From DATHSN01 sp035464115 (GTDB taxonomy: Bacteria > Actinomycetota > Acidimicrobiia > Acidimicrobiales > SKKL01): a stretch of 21,586 nt of DNA. The notes below the pieces were generated by a model, which saw nothing but the letters and a program-made list of their open reading frames with translations, was not told where the DNA came from and made no database searches. Below are positions 1 through 7,716 of the stretch, in pieces (position 1 is the stretch's first letter; every line of letters starts with the position of its first letter). The DNA is taken from the NCBI GenBank assembly GCA_035464115.1, contig DATHSN010000169.1, positions 1 through 21,586 of the forward strand. Reading direction: 5' to 3'. Made by a program: the position numbers and the translations under genes.

Positions 1-1
1 C

Positions 2-199
2 CGGTACGTCTCGCTCTACCTGTGCGCGGCCGACGACGACGGCTACCTCGCCGAGCGCAACGCCGACCGGCTGGGCAAGGTCTCGGTGGGCCGGTCGTGC
101 ATCCGGGTGACCCGGCCCGAGCACCTCGACCGCGAGGTCGCGGCCGAGCTGGTGCGCAGCGCGGCCGACCTGGTCGCGTCGGGCCGCTTCGCCATGTGA
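2..199 (+). CDS. DUF1801 domain protein, C-terminal fragment
   Basis: The window opens inside this gene and only the last 65 residues are visible, ending at a TGA at 197-199. The fragment begins RYVSLYLCAA and continues with YLAERNADRLGKVSVGRSCI, then a helix-rich end. The pattern of an SLY strand, an ER-x3-DRLGK-x3-G-x-SCI core and two closing helices is typical of the DUF1801 (YdhG/YjbR-like) fold. These are small cytoplasmic proteins of about 110-140 residues with no well-established reaction. The family is recognised from this C-terminal core only. The start lies outside the window. The next gene begins 58 bases downstream and has its own promoter-like sequence, so co-transcription is not needed. 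Confidence 0.75.
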   Translation, partial: RYVSLYLCAADDDGYLAERNADRLGKVSVGRSCIRVTRPEHLDREVAAELVRSAADLVASGRFAM

Positions 200-244
200 G
201 CCCCGCCCGAGGACGCCTCCATCTCGAGTGTCACACCCCCTGGG

Positions 245-257
245 TACTGTCGGATCG
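245..257 (+). promoter_or_regulatory. Leaderless-type -10 box before the addB-like gene
   Basis: TACTGT at 245-250 fits the actinobacterial -10 consensus TANNNT. It is followed by 7 bases and then the ATG at 258, the spacing expected when transcription starts on or next to the start codon. No clear -35 and no Shine-Dalgarno sequence are present. This supports the ATG at 258 over the upstream in-frame GTG at 228, because the -10 box would lie inside the longer reading frame. Confidence 0.5.
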
Positions 258-3200
258 ATGACGGCGGAGGTCCTGCACACCACCCACGGCCGCCCGGCCA
301 CCGAGGCCCTGGCTCGGGTGATCGCGGGCGCCCAGCGCGAGCGGCCGCTGGCGCCGGTCACCGTCGTGGTCCCGTCCAACGTCGCCGGCCTCTCGTCGCG
401 GCGGCTGCTCGGCGGTCCCCCCGTCGGCGGCGGCCCCGGGGGCGGGCTGGTCAACGTCCGCTTCCTCACCCCCTTCCAGCTCGCCGAGCTGCTCGCCGGC
501 GACCTCGCCGACGAGCGCCGGTCGCTCACCAACCCCGTCCTCGGCGCCGCGGTGCGCCGGGCGCTCGCCGACGATCCCGGGCCCTTCGCGCCCGTCGCCG
601 CGCACCACGCCACCGAGACGGCCGTCACCGCCCTCTACGCCGAGCTCAGCCACGTCGGGCCCGCCACCCTGCGGGCGCTCGAGGGCGCGGGGGGCATCGC
701 CGCCGCCTCGGTCCGGCTCCACCGCGCCGTCACCGCGCACCTCGACGGCATCGAGACCGAGGACGACCTGGTGCGGGCCGCCACCGCGCGGCCCGACCTC
801 GCGGCGGTCGTCCAGCCGCTGGGCCACGTCGTGTGGTTCCTCCCCGAGCCCGCCACCCCGGCCCTCGAGTCGTTCCTCGGCGCGGTGCTGGACCTCGCCC
901 CGGCCACCGTGATCGTCGGCGGCACGGGCGAGCCGGGGGTCGACCAGCCCGTGCTCGACGCCTGTCGCCGCGCCGGGGTCGATCCCGGGGCGCCCGCCGT
1001 CGCCGTCGAGGCGCCCACCGCCACCCGCATCGTGTCGGTCACCGATCCCGACGAGGAGGCCCGGGCGGCCACCCGCGAGGTCCTCGCGCTGGTGGCGTCG
1101 GGCGTGCGCCCCGACCGCATCGCCGTGTTCGCCCCCACCACCGATCCCTACCTGCCCCTGCTGCACCGCCACCTGACCGCCGCCGGCATCCTCACCAACG
1201 GGCCCGCCCCCGACCGCCTGGCCGACTCGGTCGCCGGGCGCACCCTGCTCGCCGCCCTCGCGCTGCCCGCCGAGCGGTGGCGCCGCGACCGGGTCATGGC
1301 CCTCGTCGCCGGCGCGCCGGTCCGCCACCGCGGCGCACCGGTGCGCCCCACCGCGTGGGACCAGATCTCGCGCCGGGCGGGCGTCGTCGGGGGTGGGGGC
1401 GACTGGCGGGGCAAGCTGCGGTCCACGGCCGACGCGCTCGACGCCCGGGCCGACGCGCTCGACGCCGACCTCGACGGCCACCACCGCGAGCGGCTCCGCC
1501 GCGACGCCGCCGATGCCCGCAGCCTCGCCGACTTCGTGGCCGACCTCGGTGCCGCCGTGCAGCGAGTCACGTCGGCACGGGGCTGGGGCCCCGCCACCGC
1601 CGCCGCCCTCGACCTCCTGCGCAGCCTGGTGGGCGACGACCGCCACCGCAGCAGCTGGCCCGAACCCGAGCGCGACGCGGCCGAGCGCGTCGAGGCGGCC
1701 CTCGCGCGCCTCGCCGCCCTCGACGCGATCGAGCCCGATCCGTCCACCGAGGTCATCCGCCGCGCCCTGGCCGGCGAGCTCGACGCCCCGCGGGGCCGGA
1801 TCGGTCGCTTCGGCGAGGGCGTCCAGGTCGCGCCGCTCGTCAGCGCCGTCGGCCAGGACCTCGACGCCGTCGTCGTCGTCGGGCTCGCCGAGGGCGTGTG
1901 CCCGGCGCCTCGTCGCGACGACTCGCTCCTCCCCGACGCGGCCCGGGCCCACGCCGCCGCCGGCGAGCTCCCGCTTCGAGCCGGCCGGCTCCACGACCAG
2001 CACCGCGCCCTGCTCGCCGCCCTCGCGTCCGCCCCCGCGCACCGACGGGTGCTCCTCGTCCCCCGGGGCGACCTGCGAGGCGGCCGCCAACGGCTGCCCT
2101 CGCGGTGGGCGCTCGACACCGCCAGCCGCCTCTGCGGCCGCCCGGTGGCCAGCGACGAGCTCCACCGGCTCGGGCCACCGGTCGTCGAGGTGGTGCCGTC
2201 GCACGCCACGGGGGTGCGCACCGCACCGGTCCACGCGTCGCTGCTCGACCACGATCTCGCCGCCCTCCACGCCCACGTCACCGCCGGCGGCGATCCGCTG
2301 GCGCACCCCGCGCTCGACGCCGCCACCCGCCGCGCGCTCACCGCCCAGGTCGCCCGTCGCTCCCCCCGCTTCACCGAGTGGGACGGCAACCTGGCCGGGC
2401 TCCCCGTGCGCTCGCCCGCCCGCGACGACGCCCTCCTCTCGGCCACGGGGCTCGAGCGCTGGGCCGCCTGCGGGTTCCGCTACCTGCTCGCCTCGGTGCT
2501 CGGGCTCGCCACCCGCGACGATCCCGAGCGGGTCGTCGAGCTCAGCGCGCTCGACCGCGGCTCGGGTGTGCACGCGGTGCTCGAGCGGTTCCTGCTCGAG
2601 GTGCTGGCCGACGGCCCACCCGACCCCGACACGCCCTGGTCCCCCGCGTGGCGGGCCCGGCTCCACGAGATCGCGGCCGAGGTCTTCGCCGAGCTCGAGG
2701 CGTCGGGTCGCACCGGCCGCCCGCTGCACTGGCGGCTCGAGCGCGAGCGGCTCACCGCGCTCCTCGACGACTGGCTCACCGCCGACGACCGCTTCCGGGC
2801 CACCACCGGGGCGCGCCCCGAGCGGGTCGAGCTGCCGTTCGGGTTCGACGACGTGGCGCCCGTCGAGGTGGCACTCGGCGACGGGCGGGTCGTGCGCTTC
2901 CGGGGCCGCGCCGACCGCGTCGACGTCGACCCCACCGGCCGGCGCCTCGTCACCGACTACAAGACCGGCAAGGGCACCGAGTACCGGCACCTCGACGACG
3001 ATCCGGTCCGGGGCGGCACCACCCTCCAGCTCGGCCTCTACAGCGAGGCCGCCCGCCAGGTGCTGGGCGCCAGCGAGGCCGCCGCGCACTACTGGATGGT
3101 CAACGACGACGCCGGGTTCGCCCGCCGCGGCTACACCTGGACCGACGACCGGCGGCAGCGGTTCGTCGAGGTCGTCACCGCCATCGTCGACGGCATCGAA

Positions 3201-3386
3201 GCGGGGGCGTTCCCGGCGGTGCCCGGCGAGTGGGATGCGTTCCGGGGCACCTACGAGGGCTGCCGCCACTGCGACTTCGACGCCGTCTGCCCGCGCGACC
3301 GCGGTGAGCAGGCCGCCGCCAAGGTCGACGCGCCCGAGCTGCGGGTCCGGGCGCGGCTCCTCCCGGCCGACGAGGTCGACGCGTGA
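258..3386 (+). CDS. addB: AddB-like PD-(D/E)XK nuclease with Fe-S cluster motif
   Basis: This 1042-residue protein is probably the nuclease/scaffold subunit of an AddAB-type helicase-nuclease that resects double-strand breaks for RecA. The C-terminal nuclease shows GRADRVD (Asp886) and TDYKTGK (Asp900, Lys902). Four cysteines are placed as in AddB iron-sulfur proteins: Cys738 in WAACGFRY before the nuclease, and Cys1002, Cys1005 and Cys1011 after it (C-x2-C-x5-C). The middle holds helicase-like remnants such as DAVVVVGLAEGVCPAPRRD. The N-terminus starts EVLHTTHGRPATEA where AddB proteins normally have a GxxGxGK[ST] Walker A, so the lysine is lost and helicase activity is unlikely. The ATG at 258 is chosen over GTG 228 from the -10 spacing. 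The stop overlaps the next gene by 4 bases. The family call is firm; the name AddB rather than a RecC-like relative is less so. Confidence 0.85.
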   Translation: MTAEVLHTTHGRPATEALARVIAGAQRERPLAPVTVVVPSNVAGLSSRRLLGGPPVGGGPGGGLVNVRFLTPFQLAELLAGDLADERRSLTNPVLGAAVRRALADDPGPFAPVAAHHATETAVTALYAELSHVGPATLRALEGAGGIAAASVRLHRAVTAHLDGIETEDDLVRAATARPDLAAVVQPLGHVVWFLPEPATPALESFLGAVLDLAPATVIVGGTGEPGVDQPVLDACRRAGVDPGAPAVAVEAPTATRIVSVTDPDEEARAATREVLALVASGVRPDRIAVFAPTTDPYLPLLHRHLTAAGILTNGPAPDRLADSVAGRTLLAALALPAERWRRDRVMALVAGAPVRHRGAPVRPTAWDQISRRAGVVGGGGDWRGKLRSTADALDARADALDADLDGHHRERLRRDAADARSLADFVADLGAAVQRVTSARGWGPATAAALDLLRSLVGDDRHRSSWPEPERDAAERVEAALARLAALDAIEPDPSTEVIRRALAGELDAPRGRIGRFGEGVQVAPLVSAVGQDLDAVVVVGLAEGVCPAPRRDDSLLPDAARAHAAAGELPLRAGRLHDQHRALLAALASAPAHRRVLLVPRGDLRGGRQRLPSRWALDTASRLCGRPVASDELHRLGPPVVEVVPSHATGVRTAPVHASLLDHDLAALHAHVTAGGDPLAHPALDAATRRALTAQVARRSPRFTEWDGNLAGLPVRSPARDDALLSATGLERWAACGFRYLLASVLGLATRDDPERVVELSALDRGSGVHAVLERFLLEVLADGPPDPDTPWSPAWRARLHEIAAEVFAELEASGRTGRPLHWRLERERLTALLDDWLTADDRFRATTGARPERVELPFGFDDVAPVEVALGDGRVVRFRGRADRVDVDPTGRRLVTDYKTGKGTEYRHLDDDPVRGGTTLQLGLYSEAARQVLGASEAAAHYWMVNDDAGFARRGYTWTDDRRQRFVEVVTAIVDGIEAGAFPAVPGEWDAFRGTYEGCRHCDFDAVCPRDRGEQAAAKVDAPELRVRARLLPADEVDA

Positions 3387-6300
3387 CCGCGCCCACCCCC
3401 ACCCCCGACCAGCACGTCCGCGACCGCATCACCCGCGACGGCCTGCGCCACACGCTGTTCGTCGAGGCCGGCGCCGGCACCGGCAAGACCACCCAGCTCG
3501 TCGGTCGGGTCGTCAACCTGGTCGTCGACCACGGCGTCCGGCTCGCCGAGATCGCCGCCATCACCTTCACCGACGCGGCCGCCGCCGAGCTCCGCGACCG
3601 CATCCGCCACGAGCTCGAGCGGCGGCTCGCCACGGCCACCGAGGCCGACGTCGCGGCCCGGTGCCGCGAGGCGCTCGCCGACGCCGACCTCGCCGCCATC
3701 TCCACCCTCCACGGGTTCGCCCAGCGGATCCTCGGCGAGCACCCCGTCGCCGCCGGGGTCCCGCCGCGCATCGAGGTGCTCGACGAGCTCGGCTCCGAGC
3801 TCGAGCGGCGCACCCGCTGGGAGCGGTTCGTCGACGACCTCTACGCCACCCCCGCCCACGAGGAGCTGCTCGTGCGGGCCGCGCTGCTCGGCGCCGCCCT
3901 CGAGCCCCGCTACGCCGGGCAGGTCACCCTCGAGCAGGTGGCGATCACCCTCGGCCAGAGCTGGGACCGCCTCGATGCGGTCGCTGCCGACGACCCCGGG
4001 CCCCTCCCCGCGCTCGACGTGTCGTCGTTCGTCGCCGCGGTCGACGACCTGGCCGCCGTGCGCAGCGGCTGCCACCAGCCCGACGACAAGCTCCACGCCG
4101 CGATCTGCGACGTGCTCCCCCGCCTCGAGGCCGTCGCCGCCCTCGACGATCCCCACCGGCAGCTGCGGGCCCTGGTCGGGCTGTCGGTGCCCAAGCTCGG
4201 TCGAGCCGGTCGCGCCACGGCGTGGGACGACGTCGACCACGCCCGCCGGTGCGCGGTCGCGGTCACCGAGGCGGTGGCCGAGATCCTCGCGCGCGCCGCC
4301 CACGAGGTCCTCACCCGCCTCGTGGTGCTCGTCGCCCGCGAGGTCCGCCGTGCCGCGGACGCCCGACGGGTCGACGGGCGCCTCGAGTTCCACGACCTGT
4401 TGGTGCTCGCCCGGCAGGTCCTGCGCGACCACCCGGCGGCGCGGGCCGCGCTGCACCGGCGCTACACCACGCTGCTGCTCGACGAGTTCCAGGACACCGA
4501 TCCCATCCAGATCGAGCTCGCCGTGCTCATCGCCGCCAGCATCGGGGCGAGCGGCGACGACCCGGCGGGCGGCCCCGACCTCGACTGGCGCGCCGTGCCG
4601 GTCGACCCCGGTCGGCTCTTCTTCGTGGGCGACCCCAAGCAGTCGATCTACCGGTTCCGGCGGGCCGACATCGAGCTGTTCCTCGCCGCCCGCGACCACT
4701 TCGGCGGCGAGGGCCTGGTGTCGCTCACCGCCAACTTCCGCACCGTGCCCGAGGTCATCGCGTGGGTCAACCACGTGTTCGGTCGGCTCATGGTCGACGA
4801 GGTCCCCGGCCAGCAGCCGCGCTACGAGCCGCTCTCCGCCCACCGCGCCAGTGCCGACGGGGGCGACCACCGGCCGGTGCTGCTCGGCGGACCGCACCAG
4901 GGGCTGCGGGCCGCCGAGCTGCGCGCCCGCGAGGCCGACGACGTCGCGGCGGCGATCGCCTCGGTCCGCGACCACCCGCACCGGTGGCTCGTCCACGACG
5001 ACGACGGCTCCGGCGGCCGCGCCGACGGGTTCCGGCCCGCCCGCCTGTCCGACGTCTGCGTCCTCGTCCCCACCCGCACCTCCCTGCCCGACCTCACCCG
5101 GGCGCTCGACGCACGAGGGCTGCCCTACCGGCTGGCCACCGGCACCCTCGTCTACGACACCCAGGAGGTCCGCGACGCCCTGTCCGCCCTCCGGGCGATC
5201 GACGACCCGGCCGACGAGCTGTCGCTGGTCGCCGCCCTGAGGTCCCCGCTCTACGCCTGCGCCGACACCGACCTGTTCACCTACCGCACGGCCGGCGGCC
5301 GTTGGGACCTGCGCGCCGACCCACCCGACGGCCTGGTCGCCGACCACCCCGTCGTCGCCGCCCTCGCCCACCTCCGCGGCCTGTGGGCCGAGCGGTGGTG
5401 GATCCGGCCCTCCGAGCTGCTCGACCGGCTCCTCGTCGAGCGCCGGGCCGCCATCGTGGCCCTCGGCCACGGTCGCCCCGCCGAGGTCTGGGGGCGCCTG
5501 CGCTTCCTGGTCGACCAGGCCCGGGTGTTCGAGGCATCGGTCGGCGGCGGGCTGCGGCCCTTCCTCGACTGGACCGAGCTCCAGTCGTCCGACACCGCCC
5601 AGGTGCACGAACCGCTCCTCCCCGAGCTCGACGACGACGCCGTGCGGATCCTCACCATCCACGGCGCCAAGGGCCTCGAGTTCCCGATCACCGTGCTCTC
5701 CGGGATGAGCACCCAGCTCGACCGGGGCCGCCCCGGCGCCAGCGTGGTGTGGGGCGCCGACGGCCGGCCCCAGGTCCGGCTCACGGCCGGCCTCGCCATG
5801 GCGGGCCACGGCGACGTCGTCGCCAACGAGGCGACCCTCGACCGCCACGAGCGGCTCCGCGTGCTCTACGTGGCGTGCACCCGGGCCCGCGACCACCTCG
5901 TCGTCTCGTGCCACCACACCGAGGGCAGCGACAGCTACGGCGGCATCGTGTGGACCCACGCCCACGAGACGCGCGAGGCGTGGCGCCGGCTCGACGAGCT
6001 CGACGATCCGGTCGACGCTGGCGCGCCGGCCGCAGCTGCGACGGGCGGACCCTTCGAGGTCACGTCCGGCCCCGTGCCCATCGCGCCGCTCGACGCCGCG
6101 CGCCGGGCGTGGATGGCCGACCGCGATGCCCTGCTCGCGCCCCACCGCACGCCGCGAGCCGTCTCGGCCACGGCAGTCGCCCGCGCTGCGGTCGCCCACC
6201 CGTCGGGCCCGGCCGGGCCCGACGGTGTCCCCACCGGCCTCGCCGACCTCGACACCGACCTCGACACCGACCTGGCCGCCGCCGACCTCGGGCCCGGGGC

Positions 6301-6847
6301 GGTGACCCCGCGCCGGCGGGGCCGGGCCGGCACCGCGGTGGGCCGCGCCGTGCACGCCACCCTGCAGGTCGTCGACCTCGCCGACCCCGTGGGCCTCGAC
6401 ACCATCGCCGCCCGGGCCGCCGCCGCCGAGGCCGTCCCCGAGCTCACGCCCACCGTCGTGGCGCTCGTGCGCTCGGCGCTCGCCTCCGATGCCGTGCAGC
6501 TGGCCGTCGCCCACGAGCACCACCGCGAGGTCTACGTCGCCGCACCCGTCGGCGATCGCGTCCTCGAGGGCTACGTCGACTTGTTGGTCGTCACCCCCGA
6601 CGGTCTGGTGGTCATCGACCACAAGACCGACGCCGTGCGCTCCGAGGCCGAGGTCGACGCCGCCGTCGCCGCGTACGAGCTGCAGGGCGCCGCCTACGCG
6701 GAGGCCCTGGCCCGCACCACCGGGCTGCCGGTGGTCGAGGTCCGCTTCGTGTTCTGCCGCGCCGGCGCGCCCATCGAGCGCCGCGTGGTCGACCTCGACG
6801 CCGCCCGGGCCCGGGTCATCGCCCAGCTCACCGCCGGGCCCCCCTGA
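3383..6847 (+). CDS. addA: UvrD/RecB-type helicase-nuclease (AddA-like)
   Basis: This 1154-residue protein is an ATP-driven SF1A DNA helicase fused to a RecB-family nuclease, the motor partner of the upstream gene. Helicase motifs appear in order: Walker A GAGTGKT (Lys35), Ia AITFTDAAAAEL, Walker B LLLDEFQDTD (Asp367), III FFVGDPKQSIYRFR, IV TANFRTVPEVI, V IHGAKGLEF (about 760-768) and VI VLYVACTRAR (827-836). The C-terminal nuclease has GRAVHATLQ (His991), GYVDLL (Asp1066), VIDHKTD (Asp1079, Lys1081) and a following ELQGAAYAEAL helix. The GTG start overlaps the upstream TGA (GTGA), implying translational coupling and fixed stoichiometry. A linker near residues 955-963 carries a DLDTDLDTDL repeat. 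Length and motif set fit AddA. The mycobacterial AdnA/AdnB alternative is less likely because only one of the two subunits keeps a helicase active site. Confidence 0.93.
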   Translation: MTAPTPTPDQHVRDRITRDGLRHTLFVEAGAGTGKTTQLVGRVVNLVVDHGVRLAEIAAITFTDAAAAELRDRIRHELERRLATATEADVAARCREALADADLAAISTLHGFAQRILGEHPVAAGVPPRIEVLDELGSELERRTRWERFVDDLYATPAHEELLVRAALLGAALEPRYAGQVTLEQVAITLGQSWDRLDAVAADDPGPLPALDVSSFVAAVDDLAAVRSGCHQPDDKLHAAICDVLPRLEAVAALDDPHRQLRALVGLSVPKLGRAGRATAWDDVDHARRCAVAVTEAVAEILARAAHEVLTRLVVLVAREVRRAADARRVDGRLEFHDLLVLARQVLRDHPAARAALHRRYTTLLLDEFQDTDPIQIELAVLIAASIGASGDDPAGGPDLDWRAVPVDPGRLFFVGDPKQSIYRFRRADIELFLAARDHFGGEGLVSLTANFRTVPEVIAWVNHVFGRLMVDEVPGQQPRYEPLSAHRASADGGDHRPVLLGGPHQGLRAAELRAREADDVAAAIASVRDHPHRWLVHDDDGSGGRADGFRPARLSDVCVLVPTRTSLPDLTRALDARGLPYRLATGTLVYDTQEVRDALSALRAIDDPADELSLVAALRSPLYACADTDLFTYRTAGGRWDLRADPPDGLVADHPVVAALAHLRGLWAERWWIRPSELLDRLLVERRAAIVALGHGRPAEVWGRLRFLVDQARVFEASVGGGLRPFLDWTELQSSDTAQVHEPLLPELDDDAVRILTIHGAKGLEFPITVLSGMSTQLDRGRPGASVVWGADGRPQVRLTAGLAMAGHGDVVANEATLDRHERLRVLYVACTRARDHLVVSCHHTEGSDSYGGIVWTHAHETREAWRRLDELDDPVDAGAPAAAATGGPFEVTSGPVPIAPLDAARRAWMADRDALLAPHRTPRAVSATAVARAAVAHPSGPAGPDGVPTGLADLDTDLDTDLAAADLGPGAVTPRRRGRAGTAVGRAVHATLQVVDLADPVGLDTIAARAAAAEAVPELTPTVVALVRSALASDAVQLAVAHEHHREVYVAAPVGDRVLEGYVDLLVVTPDGLVVIDHKTDAVRSEAEVDAAVAAYELQGAAYAEALARTTGLPVVEVRFVFCRAGAPIERRVVDLDAARARVIAQLTAGPP

Positions 6848-6872
6848 CGGTGACGGCGTGATGGCAGGCTCG

Positions 6873-6912
6873 CCCGAGCTCGGACCGCACCGACGACCCG
6901 GTTCGGCTCGGG
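6873..6912 (+). terminator. Hairpin after the addB-addA operon
   Basis: CCCGAGC (6873-6879) pairs with GCTCGGG (6906-6912). Inside it CGGACCG (6881-6887) pairs with CGGTTCG (6899-6905) using one G-U pair. A single bulged T separates the two stems and the loop is 11 bases. It starts 25 bases after the addA-like stop. There is no U-tract, which is common for terminators in very GC-rich actinobacteria. It would separate the recombination operon from the toxin-antitoxin pair. Confidence 0.5.
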
Positions 6913-6941
6913 TGGCGAGAAGGGGGCGTCACGGGGTGCGC

Positions 6942-6966
6942 GGTATCAACTCGATACCATCACGTC
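6942..6966 (+). promoter_or_regulatory. Promoter and palindromic operator of the toxin-antitoxin pair
   Basis: A perfect 6-bp inverted repeat, GGTATC (6942-6947) and GATACC (6953-6958) with a 5-base spacer, overlaps a TACCAT -10 box (6955-6960). The box stands six bases before the antitoxin ATG at 6967, a leaderless layout. Ribbon-helix-helix antitoxins usually bind short palindromes on their own promoter, alone or with the toxin. This placement therefore fits autorepression by blocking RNA polymerase. The repeat and spacing are seen directly; the repressor role is inferred. Confidence 0.6.
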
Positions 6967-7170
6967 ATGGCCATGACCCTCCGCCTCTCAGATCACGAGC
7001 AGGAGCTGCTCCGGCGTCGCGCCGCAGCGGAGGGCGTCTCGATGCAAGAGGTCGCTCGTCGCGCCGTGCGCGAGTACATCGGCCTCGAGGATCACCGCGA
7101 CCGCGTCTTCGCCGCTGCGCAACGAGTCCTGACCGCGCACGCCGACGCAATCGAACGCCTCGGTCGTTGA
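6967..7170 (+). CDS. Ribbon-helix-helix antitoxin of a Doc-type TA pair
   Basis: This 67-residue protein starts MAMTLRLSDHEQELLRRRAA, a short beta strand followed by a helix. A second helix, VSMQEVARRAVREYI, follows, together making the ribbon-helix-helix (CopG/Arc-like) DNA-binding fold in residues 3-40. The C-terminal tail (about 41-67, DRVFAAAQRVLTAHADAIERL) is amphipathic and probably wraps the toxin. The stop overlaps the toxin start by four bases, the usual antitoxin-first order. A second ATG lies two codons in, but the -10 spacing favours the first. The gene uses more A/T-ending codons (TCA, GCA, CAA) than its neighbours, a mild sign of separate origin. The role as antitoxin rests on the fold plus the adjacent toxin. 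Confidence 0.82.
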   Translation: MAMTLRLSDHEQELLRRRAAAEGVSMQEVARRAVREYIGLEDHRDRVFAAAQRVLTAHADAIERLGR

Positions 7171-7559
7171 ACCAGCCCGTCGAGCACCTCGACGCCGACG
7201 ACCTGGTCGCGCTCGCCGTCGCCCTCCTCGGAGAACCGCCACCCGTGCGAGACCTCGGTGTGCTGGCCGCAGCGGCCGCCCGGCCACAGGCATCGGCCTT
7301 CGGTGACGACGCCTACCCCGACCTGTGGACCAAGGCGGCGGCGCTGTTGCACTCGCTCGTCAAGGACCACCCGCTCATCGACGGCAACAAGCGCCTGGGC
7401 TGGCTCGCCTGCGCCGTGTTCCTCGACCTCAACGGCACCGACCCGACCGTCGCGTCGAACGACGAGGTCTACGAGCTCGTCATGCACGTCGCCGCCCACC
7501 CCATCGAGATCGACGAGCTCGCTCAGCGCCTTCGCGCCATCCTCAGCGACACCGAGTGA
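7167..7559 (+). CDS. Doc-type (death-on-curing) Fic-family toxin
   Basis: This 130-residue protein carries the Fic/Doc core HPLIDGNKRLGW (His68 to about residue 79). The catalytic His and the D-x-NKR form match Doc, which phosphorylates EF-Tu and stops translation, rather than the HPFxxGNGR form of AMP-transferring Fic proteins. Upstream helices contain DLWTKAAALLHSLVKDHP. The small, single-domain size is typical of Doc. The start is a TTG at 7167 that overlaps the antitoxin stop (TTGA), giving coupled and probably weak translation, which would keep the toxin below the antitoxin. No better in-frame start lies nearby. The kinase activity is known for the family; it is inferred here from the motif only. 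Confidence 0.87.
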   Translation: MNQPVEHLDADDLVALAVALLGEPPPVRDLGVLAAAAARPQASAFGDDAYPDLWTKAAALLHSLVKDHPLIDGNKRLGWLACAVFLDLNGTDPTVASNDEVYELVMHVAAHPIEIDELAQRLRAILSDTE

Positions 7560-7636
7560 CCCTGGACCGGCGGCCCCCGGCGTCAGCTCGAGGACGGTGC
7601 CGGTGCGTGCTGTCGAACCACCGCCGGTTGACACGC

Positions 7637-7649
7637 GCCCCGACGGGGC
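7637..7649 (+). other. Short hairpin in the 7560-7716 intergenic stretch
   Basis: GCCCC (7637-7641) and GGGGC (7645-7649) form a five-base-pair stem with loop GAC, 68 bases before the next start codon. A TTGACA match lies at 7628-7633, but no convincing -10 box follows at 16-18 bases. The stretch may hold the promoter of the RCK_C membrane gene and the end of the toxin transcript. Nothing else in it is convincing. Confidence 0.25.
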
Positions 7650-7706
7650 AGTGCCAACCCATGACCACGTGGGCACCGGGCGACAGCGGTCGCCCCGTCC
7701 GAGCAC

Positions 7707-7710
7707 GGAG
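7707..7710 (+). promoter_or_regulatory. Shine-Dalgarno site fixing the RCK_C protein start
   Basis: GGAG, in the context CACGGAG, lies six bases before the GTG at 7717. The open frame extends upstream through the toxin region without a plausible start that has a ribosome site. This site decides the start. Confidence 0.6.
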
Positions 7711-7716
7711 GCCGGC

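Noticed and set aside
228..257. GTG at 228 as the start of the addB-like gene
   Set aside because: It would place the TACTGT -10 box inside the coding region and adds ten residues of no family similarity. The ATG at 258 has the better context.
231..6622. Very long open frames on the minus strand opposite the addB-addA genes, and a 1822-codon plus-strand frame across both
   Set aside because: In DNA this GC-rich, stop codons are rare in all frames. These translations are low-complexity (Arg/Gly/Pro/Ala-rich), lack any domain, and overlap genes whose motifs are unmistakable.
6967..7559. The toxin-antitoxin pair as part of a mobile element or phage remnant
   Set aside because: Slightly different codon use was noticed, but there are no integrase, transposase, direct repeats or attachment-site-like duplications flanking it.
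7628..7633. TTGACA as a -35 box for the RCK_C gene
   Set aside because: No acceptable -10 hexamer lies 16-18 bases downstream, so the match alone is not enough.
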